DNA from: JADJQU01 sp035490315
GTDB taxonomy: Bacteria > Planctomycetota > UBA1135 > GCA-002686595
Direction: 5' to 3'
Length of the DNA: 31,651 nt
NCBI GenBank assembly: GCA_035490315.1
Contig: DATHET010000254.1
Location: 1-31,651 of the forward strand
Below the pieces are notes generated by a model, which made no database searches, was not told the origin of the DNA, and saw only the letters and a list, made by a program, of their open reading frames with translations. This document shows, piece by piece, positions 8,363 through 17,773 of the stretch. Position 1 is the first letter of the stretch; each line of letters starts with the position of its first letter. The position numbers and the translations under genes were made by a program.

Positions 8363-9075
8363 TGTCCTTGCTGATCCTCCCGCTCCTCCTGCTCCAGGAT
8401 CCCGCCGCGCCCGCCCCTGCGGTCAAGGCTCCGCCTCCCGATCCGCGCGACCTGTTCGTCGACTGGGCCAGGCGGCTGGAGAAGGCTCCGGTGATCCATC
8501 TCCAGGCGGAGGGCGTTCTGGTCACGGCCGACAAGCAGCATCCCGAGGTCAGCGTGCGCTGGACCTTCGCGACGGAGATCTGGATGGCGAAGGGCGGCAA
8601 GGTCAACGCGAAGACGCGCTGGACGGGACCGCGGCCCGAGCAGGGCGAACCGGAGACCTTCACGGCGATCGCCCTCTCCAACGGCCTGCGCAGCTGGCAG
8701 GGATTCGAAGGCGGCAAGCCGCTCGAGCCGACGGACCTGACGAGTCCGCGCTTCGTCCCCTACCCGCTGCCCGAGATCTTCGGCTTGTTCGACGGCAAGC
8801 TGGAAACGGACCTTCCCACGGCCCAGGTCAGCAAGGACTTCGACTGGGGCAAGCCCGTGGCGACCATGCCCACGGTGATCGTGGTCGATCCCCTCGAGCC
8901 GACGACCGAGCCCGCCTTCTGGTACGGGTTCGCCGAGCGCGAGCTGGCGGGCTGGTGCACGATGAGTGCCGAGAAGTCGGGCGGCGACGTGGTGCGCGGC
9001 AAGCTCAAGAGCCTGGAGTGGCTCGAGCGGCTTCCCGAGAAGGACCCGCCGCGCTTCGAGCCCAAGCCGGACTGA
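8359..9075 (+). CDS. Exported protein of unknown function
   Basis: A protein of 238 residues that begins with a short hydrophobic segment (MMSLLILPLLLL) followed by a Pro/Ala-rich stretch, which suggests a weak signal peptide or N-terminal anchor. The rest (from about residue 28) is soluble, with alternating beta-like segments. Its layout, a helix then IHLQAEGVLVT and a beta-rich core ending in VIVVDPLE, faintly recalls LolA/DUF2092-type lipid-carrier folds, but I cannot support that call. It overlaps the phosphodiesterase stop by four bases and ends 75 bases before a strong intrinsic terminator, so the two genes form a two-gene operon. Confidence 0.8.
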   Translation: MMSLLILPLLLLQDPAAPAPAVKAPPPDPRDLFVDWARRLEKAPVIHLQAEGVLVTADKQHPEVSVRWTFATEIWMAKGGKVNAKTRWTGPRPEQGEPETFTAIALSNGLRSWQGFEGGKPLEPTDLTSPRFVPYPLPEIFGLFDGKLETDLPTAQVSKDFDWGKPVATMPTVIVVDPLEPTTEPAFWYGFAERELAGWCTMSAEKSGGDVVRGKLKSLEWLERLPEKDPPRFEPKPD

Positions 9076-9150
9076 GAGCGCGCCGCCGCCGCCCGCCCTC
9101 CAAGCACAGCGATGCGGGGCAGCACCGGGAACTCGCCCTGGACACGAACA

Positions 9151-9186
9151 GGGCCAGCACCTCTTGCGAGGCACTGGCCCTTTTTT
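9151..9186 (+). terminator. Intrinsic terminator of the phosphodiesterase operon
   Basis: A GGGCCAG stem pairs with CTGGCCC, with a second short stem (CCTC/GAGG) around TTGC, and is followed directly by six T. It lies 75 bases after the stop at 9075 and before the convergent gene ending at 9216. There is no matching T tract on the minus strand, so it should act on plus-strand transcripts only. Confidence 0.85.
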
Positions 9187-9215
9187 CTCGCTGCGCCTGA
9201 GCGCAGCCGATCAGC

Positions 9216-10391
9216 TCAGAGGCCGACCACGTATTGCAGGCCGTCCGACAACGTCGAGTTGTTCGGCGGAGGAATACCGTTGTCGCGACCCCACATCTGG
9301 CAGTTGATCGTCGTGCCAGGGGTGAGCAGGTAGGCTTGCGGCAAGCCGCCGAGCAGACCATGGGCGAAGGCGTTCATGTCGATCTGGTAGATGCCCGAGC
9401 AGTCGTTCGGCGGAGGATTGCCGGCGGAGTTCAGGGCGCTCGAGCGACGGACCGGGCCGTTCATGCAACGGAAGCCGCCTTGGAAGGGAACCCCGGCCGC
9501 GCCGGTGTTCGAGTAGAGCAGCAGACCGGGCTTGTTGTTGATCACGTTCGTGGCCCGGACGGTGAAGCCCGACGTTGCCGCCGCGCTCGAGAAGCCGGTG
9601 AAGCCGATCGTCGGCGTGCAGCCGAGCGAGTTGGTCTTCGCCGTGCAGTACGCGAAGGGGGTCGGCGGCGGGAAGCCGTTGGTGAAACTGAAGTCGTCCC
9701 AGTAGGCGCGGCTGTTCCCGAGCCCGCCCTGGGCGGCCGAGTTGTGGTACAGGTCGACGGCCGCGACGTTCAGCACACCGGTGTTGCCGCCGAACACGTC
9801 ACCCGTCCAGGAGTACGCGGGAGCGCAAAGGGCGCCGTTGTAGTAGACCTCGCAAAGGTTCGCCGTCAGGTCGATCTGGGCGCGAATTTCAACCCAGGAG
9901 TCGAGGATCAGGCCGCCCGTGGCGGTCGCCGCGCTGCCCGCGTCGATCGACCAGATGGACACCGAGGGATCCATCGTAAGCTGGACCGACCAGCTCCAGG
10001 GTCCGAGGTCGGAGTACGTGTTCATCACGATGAAGAACCACTTGTCCAGGGATCCGGTCGGCGCGTAGGTGAAGGCGCGCATCGTGTGCTGGCCCGAGGT
10101 GAACCCGGTGAACTCGTGCACCAGGTCGCTGCAGTCCGAGGGAGTGATGGTCATGTTCACGGACACGGACTTGCCGCTGCGGGCGAAGCCGGTCGTGTTG
10201 TTCTCGATCTTGTTGAGGGCGCAGGCAGCGGAGCCCCACTGCTTCCAGCCGTTCTGTGAAGGGCTGGAGATCACGGATCCGAGGACGTAGCTGTCGAAGT
10301 TGTCGGTGAACGGGGTCTGGGCGCTGGCTCCCGTGGCCAGGCAGCTGGCGGCGATGGCGGACCACAGCCATGTGTTCGAATTCAGATTCAT
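9216..10391 (-). CDS. Secreted protein with planctomycete YCTAK-NSLGC C-terminal module (paralogue 1)
   Basis: An exported protein of 391 residues. The signal peptide (about 1-24) ends at ATGASAQ. The central part (about 28-240) is beta-rich, contains FTDNFDSYVLGS and WDDFSF, and looks like a concanavalin/LamG-type or carbohydrate-binding jelly roll, although no catalytic residues stand out. From residue 248 a module starts YCTAKTNSLGCTPTIGFTG and ends NSTLSDGLQY. The same module ends the neighbouring gene at 10699-11715. Such modules recur at the C-termini of many large secreted proteins in certain planctomycetes; a cell-surface role is inferred, not known. The start is ATG at 10391 with AGGAA upstream on the minus strand. 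Confidence 0.88.
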   Translation of the reverse strand: MNLNSNTWLWSAIAASCLATGASAQTPFTDNFDSYVLGSVISSPSQNGWKQWGSAACALNKIENNTTGFARSGKSVSVNMTITPSDCSDLVHEFTGFTSGQHTMRAFTYAPTGSLDKWFFIVMNTYSDLGPWSWSVQLTMDPSVSIWSIDAGSAATATGGLILDSWVEIRAQIDLTANLCEVYYNGALCAPAYSWTGDVFGGNTGVLNVAAVDLYHNSAAQGGLGNSRAYWDDFSFTNGFPPPTPFAYCTAKTNSLGCTPTIGFTGFSSAAATSGFTVRATNVINNKPGLLLYSNTGAAGVPFQGGFRCMNGPVRRSSALNSAGNPPPNDCSGIYQIDMNAFAHGLLGGLPQAYLLTPGTTINCQMWGRDNGIPPPNNSTLSDGLQYVVGL

Positions 10392-10698
10392 GTTTGGTTC
10401 CTGGCTCTTTCTTCCTGAGACGATGAGGTAACTGTGAGGATGGCGAGAAGACCCGTTCCGCTGCGAGCAGGACGGCGGCCTCCCGACCAGTTAAAACTTA
10501 CACCCGACTTGGACATTACGCCATGTGAACGGGGAATCGTGTCCAGGTGGCCGCGCTGCCCGTCCAGAGGACGCGACAAAGGTGAAACAGCGGTCATTCT
10601 GGAGCCTCCCGGAGACATGAAAACCCCCTCCGCAGGCCGCGGAAGGGGTTTTCAGAGCGAGCGACTGCGGGCTGACGCGGGTCAAGCCCGCTCGGCGA
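10392..10698 (-). promoter_or_regulatory. Gene-free leader and promoter region between the two secreted paralogues
   Basis: About 300 bases without a credible gene. It holds the intrinsic terminator at 10620-10652 for the upstream paralogue. The rest must contain the minus-strand promoter of the gene starting at 10391, so the two paralogues are probably separate transcription units. The segment around 10480-10510 is locally AT-richer (TTAAAACTTAC on the plus strand), which fits a promoter, but I cannot define -10 and -35 boxes. Short open frames across it lack codon bias or recognisable products. Confidence 0.4.
10620..10652 (-). terminator. Intrinsic terminator after secreted paralogue 2
   Basis: AAAACCCC plus CTCCGC pairs with GCGG plus AAGGGGTTTT, with one mismatch, around a short AGGCC loop. 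Because A and T tracts flank the stem on both sides it could work in both directions, but the gene that needs it is the minus-strand gene whose stop is at 10699, 46 bases upstream. Confidence 0.75.
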
Positions 10699-11715
10699 TC
10701 ACGGACAAACGTTGTATTCGAGTCCGTCCGAGAGCGTGGAATTGTTCGGAGCAGGGAAGCCCGGGTCGCGGCCCCAGAACTGTGTATCGACGATCGTTCC
10801 GGCCGTCGTGAGGTAGCCGGCGGGGATCCCGCCCAGCGCTCCGACCGCGAACTGGTTCATGTCGATCGAGTAGATGCCGCTGCAATCGCTGGCGGGAAGC
10901 GGAGTGCCGCCCGAGTTGAGCGGGATGGAACGGCGCACCGGACCTGCGACGCAGAGCAGGCCACCTTGGAAGGGAGTCGTGGCTCGACCGCTGCTCGTGT
11001 ACAGCAAGAGACCCGGCTTGACGTTGCGCACGTTGATGCCCTTGATCACGAAGCCGGATCCGCTGGTCGCGCTCGGAGTGCCGGTCGAGCCGATGGACGG
11101 CGTGCACCCGAGGCTGTTGATCTTCGCCGTGCAGTAGGTGACCGGGAGCGGACACACCGCTCCGTAGTTGGCCTCCATGTCGTCGAGCATCACGAAACCG
11201 CCGCCGAAGGGATTGAGTCCGATGATCTTGATGCGCTTGACCGCGGGGCCGCCGGTCACCTGCCAACCATTCCAGTTCCAGGTGCAGTTCGCGGGGAAGG
11301 TGGCCGTCTTCGTCGTGAGCAGCGTGTTCGCGGAGTCGTAGAACTCGATGGTCGCGTCCGCCGAGCCCGAATTCGAGCCGAAGAAACCGCCGAAGCCTGT
11401 CGCAGGCGTGTCGAACGTGAACTCCGCGGGCCCGCCCGCGGAACCGAAGAATCTGCTGCCGATGTGCGGCCCGATCGAGCACATGAAACCCCAGCCGCCC
11501 GTGATGCTGGTCCCGTTGCCCGTCGGATCGCAAAGGTCGGCGGTGTTGTTGAACACGCGGCCCTGCACGCAAGGCTGGAAGCCTGAGTGATTCTGGAGTT
11601 CGAAACTATCGGACTGTTGTCCGGTGAAGGGACCGACGGCGACGATCTGGGCGGAGGCTGCACCCGAGAGAATCGCGGTCGAGAGGGCGACGAGTATTTT
11701 CGAGCTGTGGAGCAT
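10699..11715 (-). CDS. Secreted protein with planctomycete YCTAK-NSLGC C-terminal module (paralogue 2)
   Basis: An exported protein of 338 residues with a signal peptide ending at GAASAQ (about residue 23). The N-terminal part (about 25-190) is rich in Gly, Ser, Thr and aromatic residues, with FFGSAGGPAEFTFDTP and a FVMLDDMEANYG strand typical of secreted beta-sandwich proteins that predict an exported adhesin or binding role. Residues 193-338 form the module shared with paralogue 1 (YCTAKINSLGCTPSIGSTG, then FQGG, GPVRRS, SDCSGIY-IDMN, WGRD and NSTLSDGL), while the N-terminal parts do not obviously align. This looks like domain shuffling on a common C-terminal scaffold. It has its own terminator downstream. 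No enzyme motif is recognised. Confidence 0.88.
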   Translation of the reverse strand: MLHSSKILVALSTAILSGAASAQIVAVGPFTGQQSDSFELQNHSGFQPCVQGRVFNNTADLCDPTGNGTSITGGWGFMCSIGPHIGSRFFGSAGGPAEFTFDTPATGFGGFFGSNSGSADATIEFYDSANTLLTTKTATFPANCTWNWNGWQVTGGPAVKRIKIIGLNPFGGGFVMLDDMEANYGAVCPLPVTYCTAKINSLGCTPSIGSTGTPSATSGSGFVIKGINVRNVKPGLLLYTSSGRATTPFQGGLLCVAGPVRRSIPLNSGGTPLPASDCSGIYSIDMNQFAVGALGGIPAGYLTTAGTIVDTQFWGRDPGFPAPNNSTLSDGLEYNVCP

Positions 11716-11972
11716 GGGAGTGGCGAATCCTGGTTGGGGTGGAACGGCGTTGGACCTCGAGCGCTGGACGAGCGAGATTCCGGCAGCTTCCGATCGGGCT
11801 CGAAGGAACTCGACCTGACCTGGGCTGCATGGACTCGCGCTGCGCCAGAGGACGACTCAGGTGGCTCCTTATGATTACCCGAATTCCAGAAGTCCGCGGG
11901 GTCCGAGTCTCCAGGAAACGCACGTTTCACGTCGAGCACGGCGGGGTCGCGAGCTGTGATAGCTTTCCCTGC

Positions 11973-13838
11973 TTGGAATCCCTTAGGCAGAATTGGATTC
12001 GGCAGCTCGGCCTCGCAGGTGTCTGCCTGGTGCTGGGCCTTTCGGCGTGCAACCGCGGCGAGACCGTGGTGCGGGGCATGGCACCCGGCTGCGCGCGCGG
12101 GTTCAACGTGCTGCTCGTGACCCTCGACACGACGCGCGCGGATCGCCTCGGCTGCTACGGCGCGCGCAATGCCCGCACGCCGAACATCGACGCCCTGGCC
12201 GCGCGCGGCACGAGCTTCGGGCAGGCGATCACCTGCGTGCCCCTGACCACCCCCTCCCACGCGAGCATCCTGACCGGTCTCTATCCGCCGAGCCACGGGG
12301 TGCGCAACAACGGCGAAGCGCCGCTGGGGAGCGAAAGGCTCACCCTGGCGGAGATTCTGCGCGATCACGGCTACCAGACCGCGGCCTTCGTCTCCTCCTT
12401 CGTGCTCGATCGCCGCTTCGGGCTCGACCAGGGCTTCGCGGTGTACGACGACAGCGTCGAGCGCACGCTCGGCGCGGGCAGCTTCGGCGGCCTCAACGAG
12501 CGCCGCGGCGACGCGACCGCCGACGCCGCTCTCGCCTGGCTCGCAGCGCGCAATCCGTCCCAGCCCTTCCTGGCCTGGGTGCATTTCTACGACGCGCACG
12601 AGCCCTACTCCCTGGCGCCGCCCTTCGACAAGGACTTCCGAGGCCACGAGTACGACGGAGAGATCGCCTTCGTCGATGCTCAGGTCGGGCGATTGGTCGC
12701 CGGGTTGAAGGCCCAGGGCTTGCACGAGAACACCGTGATCGCGATCGTCGCCGACCACGGCGAGAGTCTCGGCGAGCACGGCGAGTCGACCCACGGCCGC
12801 ACTATCTACGACGCCGTGATGCGCGTGCCCTGGATCCTCGTCTGCCCCGCGGCGCCCAAGAGCGCCGGCCTGGTCGCGAACGAAGTGGTGTCGACCGTCG
12901 ATTTGATGCCGAGCCTGCTCGATGCCTTGGGCATCGATTCGCCGCCGAAGCTCGACGGCCACAGTCTCCTGTCGACGCGCTCCGATCCGGAGCGCGCGGT
13001 GTACATCGAATCGATGATGACCCTGCTCAACAACGGCTGGGCGCCGCTGCAAGGCATGCGCAGCGCCCACGCGAAGTTCATCCGCGCGCCGCGGTCTGAG
13101 TTCTTCGACCTCGACAAGGACCCCTTCGAGCTGGCGGATCGCGGCCACGAGGATCCCAAGGTCGCGGCGCGCCTGTCGGCGGACCTGGAGGCCCGACGCG
13201 CGGCTTGGCCGAAGGACTCCGAGCTCCTGGTGCGCAACACATCGGCTGGCGCCGAGACGCAGAGCGCGCTCAGCTCGCTGGGCTACACCAGCGCAACTTC
13301 GGCGGACGGATCCGTCGGCGTGCTCGACCCCAAGGACATGCTGCCCTCGTGGGAATTGATCGAAGAGGCGATCCGGCTCCAGGGCGAAGCTCAAGGCCCC
13401 GATGGCCAGCGCAAGCTCGCCGAGGCGATGACGAAAGTGCAGAAGGCCCTCGATCGCTCGCCCAATGACCGGGCGGCTCTCGAGCAGAAGGCGCGCATCT
13501 TCACGGCGCAGGGCCGCCTCGACGATGCCGCGCGCGCCCTGCGCCAGTACATTTCGATCCGCCCCTCCTCGGATGCCTACGTCTTCCTAGCGCAGCTGGC
13601 CCTGGCGCGGCGCAAATCCGAGGAGGTCGAGCCCCTGGCCCGCGCGGCACTGGCCCTCGAGCCGGGGCATGGCGGCGCGCACATCGCGCTCGGCGACCTG
13701 TACATGTCCCAGTCCAAGTTCGACGCCGCCCTGGCCGAGTTCGAGTCGGCCCTGAAAGTCGATCCGGTGCGCGCGCAGGGCATGGCCGGGGCGCGGATCG
13801 AGGCGGCGCGCAAGCAGCTCCAGTCCAAGGGCGGCTGA
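11973..13838 (+). CDS. Sulfatase-fold lipoprotein with C-terminal TPR repeats
   Basis: The protein has a lipoprotein signal (LAGVCLVLGLSAC, lipid-modified Cys26 with the TTG start at 11973), a sulfatase domain (about 43-400) and TPR-like helices (about 470-615). Sulfatase-family motifs include TLDTTRADRLGCYG, PLTTPSHASILTGLYP and VADHGESLGEHG. The position of the modified Cys/Ser in true sulfatases (C-x-P-S-R) reads T-T-P-S-H, so Thr92 is the likely nucleophile. That suggests a phosphoester hydrolase or transferase, and no formylglycine maturation would be needed. TTG 11973 was chosen because it gives a normal lipoprotein signal. An ATG at 11871 with AGGTGG upstream would add 34 residues of atypical codon use. 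It is divergent from the secreted paralogue. Confidence 0.9.
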   Translation: MESLRQNWIRQLGLAGVCLVLGLSACNRGETVVRGMAPGCARGFNVLLVTLDTTRADRLGCYGARNARTPNIDALAARGTSFGQAITCVPLTTPSHASILTGLYPPSHGVRNNGEAPLGSERLTLAEILRDHGYQTAAFVSSFVLDRRFGLDQGFAVYDDSVERTLGAGSFGGLNERRGDATADAALAWLAARNPSQPFLAWVHFYDAHEPYSLAPPFDKDFRGHEYDGEIAFVDAQVGRLVAGLKAQGLHENTVIAIVADHGESLGEHGESTHGRTIYDAVMRVPWILVCPAAPKSAGLVANEVVSTVDLMPSLLDALGIDSPPKLDGHSLLSTRSDPERAVYIESMMTLLNNGWAPLQGMRSAHAKFIRAPRSEFFDLDKDPFELADRGHEDPKVAARLSADLEARRAAWPKDSELLVRNTSAGAETQSALSSLGYTSATSADGSVGVLDPKDMLPSWELIEEAIRLQGEAQGPDGQRKLAEAMTKVQKALDRSPNDRAALEQKARIFTAQGRLDDAARALRQYISIRPSSDAYVFLAQLALARRKSEEVEPLARAALALEPGHGGAHIALGDLYMSQSKFDAALAEFESALKVDPVRAQGMAGARIEAARKQLQSKGG

Positions 13839-13931
13839 AGCCCGAGTCTGCGCCGCAGGGCCCGAAGCCGGGACGGAAACCGAGCTCGCCACCACCTCTA
13901 ATTGGGGTGCGCGGCCCGAGCGTCGTCCCAT

Positions 13932-13937
13932 TAGGAT
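13932..13937 (+). promoter_or_regulatory. Possible -10 element for the MoxR operon
   Basis: TAGGAT, within ATTAGGATC, lies 47 bases upstream of the MoxR ATG in a non-coding gap that is less GC-rich than the genes. The same ATTAGGA string precedes two other genes in the window. No convincing -35 is placed at 16-18 bases, so this is weak evidence. Confidence 0.3.
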
Positions 13938-13984
13938 CTCACCCCGCGCCGGACCTCCTAGCGCGGCCAGGACGGAACTCTCCC

Positions 13985-15028
<1,044 letters not shown>

Positions 15029-15060
15029 CCCGCTCGCGGCGCTCGCTCGCACTCAGGACG

Positions 15061-15921
15061 ATGGAAGGTCACATCGACGATTTCGACACGCTGGACTCGC
15101 GCCAGTTCGTGATCGCGCTGCGCAAGCTCGCCAACAGTCTGTCCTACGGCATCGACAAGTCGCCTTTCGTCGGCTCCGGCGTCGAGTACGTGCAATCGCG
15201 GCCCTACCAGGAGGGTGACTCGATCCGCCAGATCGACTGGCGCGTGACCGCGCGCACCGGCCGCTACCACGTCAAGGAGTACGAGACGCCGAAGTCGATG
15301 CCCTGCTATTTGCTGGTCGACACCTCGGCGTCGATGACGGTCTCCTCGCACGCGCGCAGCAAGTACCGCACGGCCTTGTTCATCGCTGGAGGGATCGCCC
15401 TCGCGGCACTCGATCGCGTCAGCCCGGTGGGCATGATCTGCGTCGGCGAGCGCGCCCTGCGCATCCAGCCCAGCCTGTCGAGCGGCCGGGTGATGCAATG
15501 GCTGCTGCTCCTGCGCAGCTTCCGTTTCGACGAGCGCACGACCATCGGCGGACGCATCGCGCAGCTGATGCCCAGCCTCGGGCAACGCTCGATGTTCGTG
15601 GTGCTCAGCGATCTGCACGATCCGAGCGCGATGGCGGCGCTCAAGCGCCTCTCGCAGCTGCACGACTGCATAGTGCTGCAGCTCGAGGATCCCGCCGAGC
15701 GCGGCTGGCGCGGCAGCGGCTTCTTCCGAGCCCGCGAAGCCGAGACCGGCCAGGAATTCCTCACCCACGGCCGCCGGCGCTGGGCCAATCCGAGCCAGGC
15801 CGCCGCCCAGCTCAAGCGCGCCGGCATCGACCACCTCTCGATCCGCACCGACAAGCCCTTCGCGCACTCGCTGCGCCAGCTGTTCCGCTCCCGCGGCTGG
15901 ATGGGCAAGGGCGAGCGATGA
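15061..15921 (+). CDS. DUF58 domain protein (VWA-like)
   Basis: A soluble protein of 286 residues. The DUF58 signature SRPYQEGDSIRQIDWRVTAR spans about 46-65 and is followed by HVKEYE. Downstream is a VWA-like fold with a MIDAS-type DTSASM (87-92) and a FVVLSDLHDP strand near 180. DUF58 proteins are nearly always encoded after a MoxR ATPase and are thought to be its partner in assembling or activating envelope protein complexes. It starts 32 bases after the MoxR stop. The stop overlaps the next start in ATGA, so translation is coupled to the DUF4381-like gene. Confidence 0.93.
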   Translation: MEGHIDDFDTLDSRQFVIALRKLANSLSYGIDKSPFVGSGVEYVQSRPYQEGDSIRQIDWRVTARTGRYHVKEYETPKSMPCYLLVDTSASMTVSSHARSKYRTALFIAGGIALAALDRVSPVGMICVGERALRIQPSLSSGRVMQWLLLLRSFRFDERTTIGGRIAQLMPSLGQRSMFVVLSDLHDPSAMAALKRLSQLHDCIVLQLEDPAERGWRGSGFFRAREAETGQEFLTHGRRRWANPSQAAAQLKRAGIDHLSIRTDKPFAHSLRQLFRSRGWMGKGER

Positions 15922-16844
15922 GGTACCCGGTATTCCACCACCATTTATTACACGAGCGCGCGGCCTCCTCCTCGCTCACGCGGCTGCTGCTTGCGGCAGC
16001 GATGGTCGCAGTCCTCGCGCTCGGCTCGCGCGCGCAGACGCCAGCTCCCGCCGCGGCCGTGCCCAGCGTCGGCATGCCGGCGCGCATCACCGAAGTGGTC
16101 CTGCCCGGATCGGAGATCGAAGTGAAGGCCGCGGATGCGAAGAGCCCGCTGGTGCTGCGCATCACGCGCGTCTCGCAACACGGCACGGCCTGGCGCTACG
16201 ACTTCGAGTACGTCGGCGTCGAGCCGGGCAAGTTCGATCTGCGCGATTACCTGCGCCGCCGCGACGGCACGCCGATCGTCACGGCGAGCGATGCGGCGGA
16301 CGCCGTGCCTTCGATCCCGGTCGAGGTCGCGAGCGTGCTCGCCCCGGGCGTGATCAAGCCGCACTCGCCGGGAGCCGGCGCCCTGCCCGGATTCGGCGGC
16401 TACAAGAAGCTCTTGATCGCCGGCGGAGTCGTCTGGCTCGCCGGCCTGGCGACGATCCTCTTCGGCTGGCGGCGGCGCCGCTTGGCCCTCGCCGCGGCGA
16501 ACTGGAAACCGCGCACCCTGGCGGAGCGCCTGCGGCCGCTGGTCGAGAACGCCATCGCGGGAAAACTTTCGCGTGAAGAGCGCGCGCAGTTGGAGCTCGG
16601 CCTGGTCGCTTACTGGAGGCGCAAGCTCGCGCTGGAGGAGGAGCGGCCCGCGCAGATGATGGCGCGCCTGCGCCAGCACGAGCAGGCCGGACCGCTGCTC
16701 ACGAGCCTCGAAACCTGGCTGCACATGCCGGCGCCGCCGCAGGAAGTCGACCTCGAGCATCTGCTCGCGCCCTACCGCGATCTGCCGGCCGACGCGATAC
16801 CCGAGATCGACGCCCAGGCCCTCGCGATTGCTTCGAGGGGCTGA
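15918..16844 (+). CDS. DUF4381-like membrane protein of the MoxR/Bat operon, N-terminus derived from a repeat
   Basis: A 308-residue membrane protein. It has an N-terminal hydrophobic segment (LTRLLLAAAMVAVLALGSRAQ, about 20-40, signal peptide or anchor), an extracytoplasmic part of about 115 residues, a transmembrane helix (LLIAGGVVWLAGLATILFGW, about 157-177), and an arginine-rich cytoplasmic helical domain. Its place between DUF58 and the VWA genes matches DUF4381/BatD-like components. The start ATG overlaps the upstream stop. The first codons, bases 15923-15956, match the arm of the palindrome at 19892-19994 in 28 of 34 positions, so residues 2-12 (RYPVFHHHLLH) appear to be encoded by a solitary repeat arm and are unlikely to be ancestral. 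Confidence 0.85.
   Translation: MRYPVFHHHLLHERAASSSLTRLLLAAAMVAVLALGSRAQTPAPAAAVPSVGMPARITEVVLPGSEIEVKAADAKSPLVLRITRVSQHGTAWRYDFEYVGVEPGKFDLRDYLRRRDGTPIVTASDAADAVPSIPVEVASVLAPGVIKPHSPGAGALPGFGGYKKLLIAGGVVWLAGLATILFGWRRRRLALAAANWKPRTLAERLRPLVENAIAGKLSREERAQLELGLVAYWRRKLALEEERPAQMMARLRQHEQAGPLLTSLETWLHMPAPPQEVDLEHLLAPYRDLPADAIPEIDAQALAIASRG
15923..15956 (+). repeat. Solitary arm of palindrome family 2
   Basis: The segment starts GGTACCCGGTATTCCACC and matches the left arm of the palindrome at 19892-19994 in 28 of 34 positions, including the first 11. The differences are mainly A/T swaps. No inverted partner follows, so it is a single arm. It lies inside coding sequence, directly after the overlapping ATGA stop/start junction. 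Confidence 0.7.
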
Positions 16845-16846
16845 CG

Positions 16847-17773
16847 ATGGACTCGATCGACCTCTTCCGCCATCCGAGCGCGCTGATGCTGCTCGTGTTG
16901 CCCCTGGCCCTGCTCCTGTGGACCTGGAATCGCGGCGGCAATGCGGTGGTCCTGCCCTTCGACCACGCCGGAGTGTCGCGTGGCGCGTGGACACATTTCT
17001 TCCTGCGCCTGTTCGAATCGACGCCGGCGCTCCTGATGGCCGTGATCTGCGTGCTGCTCGCCGGTCCGCAGGCATGGGAAGCGCCGCGCACGAAGCGCGT
17101 GCTGACCAACATCCAGTTCTGCGTCGACGTCTCGGGCTCGATGACCGCGAAGTTCGGCGAAGGCGATCGCTACGAGGCCTCGATGGCCGCGATCAACCAG
17201 TTCCTCGACTACCGCACCGGCGACGCCTTCGGCTTGACCTTCTTCGGCAACAACGTGCTGCACTGGGTGCCGGTGACGACCGACATCTCCGCCTTCCGCT
17301 GCGCGCCGCCCTTCATGCGCCCGCAGAATCTGCCGCCCTGGTTCGGCGGGACGGAGATCGGCAAGGCCTTGATGGCTTGCCGCAAGATCCTGACCGAGCG
17401 CGAGGAGGGCGACCGGATGATCATCCTGATCACCGACGGCTACTCTTTCGACCTCGGCAACGGCAACGACGAGAACATCGCGCGCGAGCTGAAAAAGGAC
17501 AACATCGTCGTGTTCTCGGTGCACATCGCCGAGGGCGCGATCCCCGATCCGATCGTGCGCCTGACCTCGATGACCGGCGGCGAAGCCTTCAAGCCCGAGG
17601 ACACCGACGGCTTGAAGCGCGTGTTCGAGCGCATCGACAAGATGAAGCTCGCGCGCATGGAAAAATCCCAGGCCGAGGCCGCGGACAACTTCCGGCCCTG
17701 GTGCCTCGCGGGACTCGCCCTGCTCGCGGTCTCGCTGCTCGCCCTGTTCGGGCTGAGATACACGCCGTGGTAG
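16847..17773 (+). CDS. VWA-domain membrane protein, BatA-like
   Basis: A protein of 308 residues with two N-terminal transmembrane helices (about 10-27 and 58-73), a von Willebrand factor A domain with an intact MIDAS DVSGSM (94-99), the GGTEIGKAL block and ITDGYSF, and a C-terminal transmembrane helix (about 283-305). This is the layout of BatA-type proteins, with the VWA domain between membrane anchors. It starts two bases after the DUF4381-like stop and overlaps the next gene by seven bases. The set MoxR, DUF58, DUF4381, VWA and VWA is a known conserved arrangement associated with envelope stress, protein secretion or complex assembly. The actual substrate is not established. Confidence 0.92.
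   Translation: MDSIDLFRHPSALMLLVLPLALLLWTWNRGGNAVVLPFDHAGVSRGAWTHFFLRLFESTPALLMAVICVLLAGPQAWEAPRTKRVLTNIQFCVDVSGSMTAKFGEGDRYEASMAAINQFLDYRTGDAFGLTFFGNNVLHWVPVTTDISAFRCAPPFMRPQNLPPWFGGTEIGKALMACRKILTEREEGDRMIILITDGYSFDLGNGNDENIARELKKDNIVVFSVHIAEGAIPDPIVRLTSMTGGEAFKPEDTDGLKRVFERIDKMKLARMEKSQAEAADNFRPWCLAGLALLAVSLLALFGLRYTPW

Noticed and set aside
11923..11938. parS-like sequence containing GTTTCACGT
   Set aside because: About 12 of 16 positions fit the ParB consensus, but the right half is degenerate and there is a single site with no parAB genes in view.
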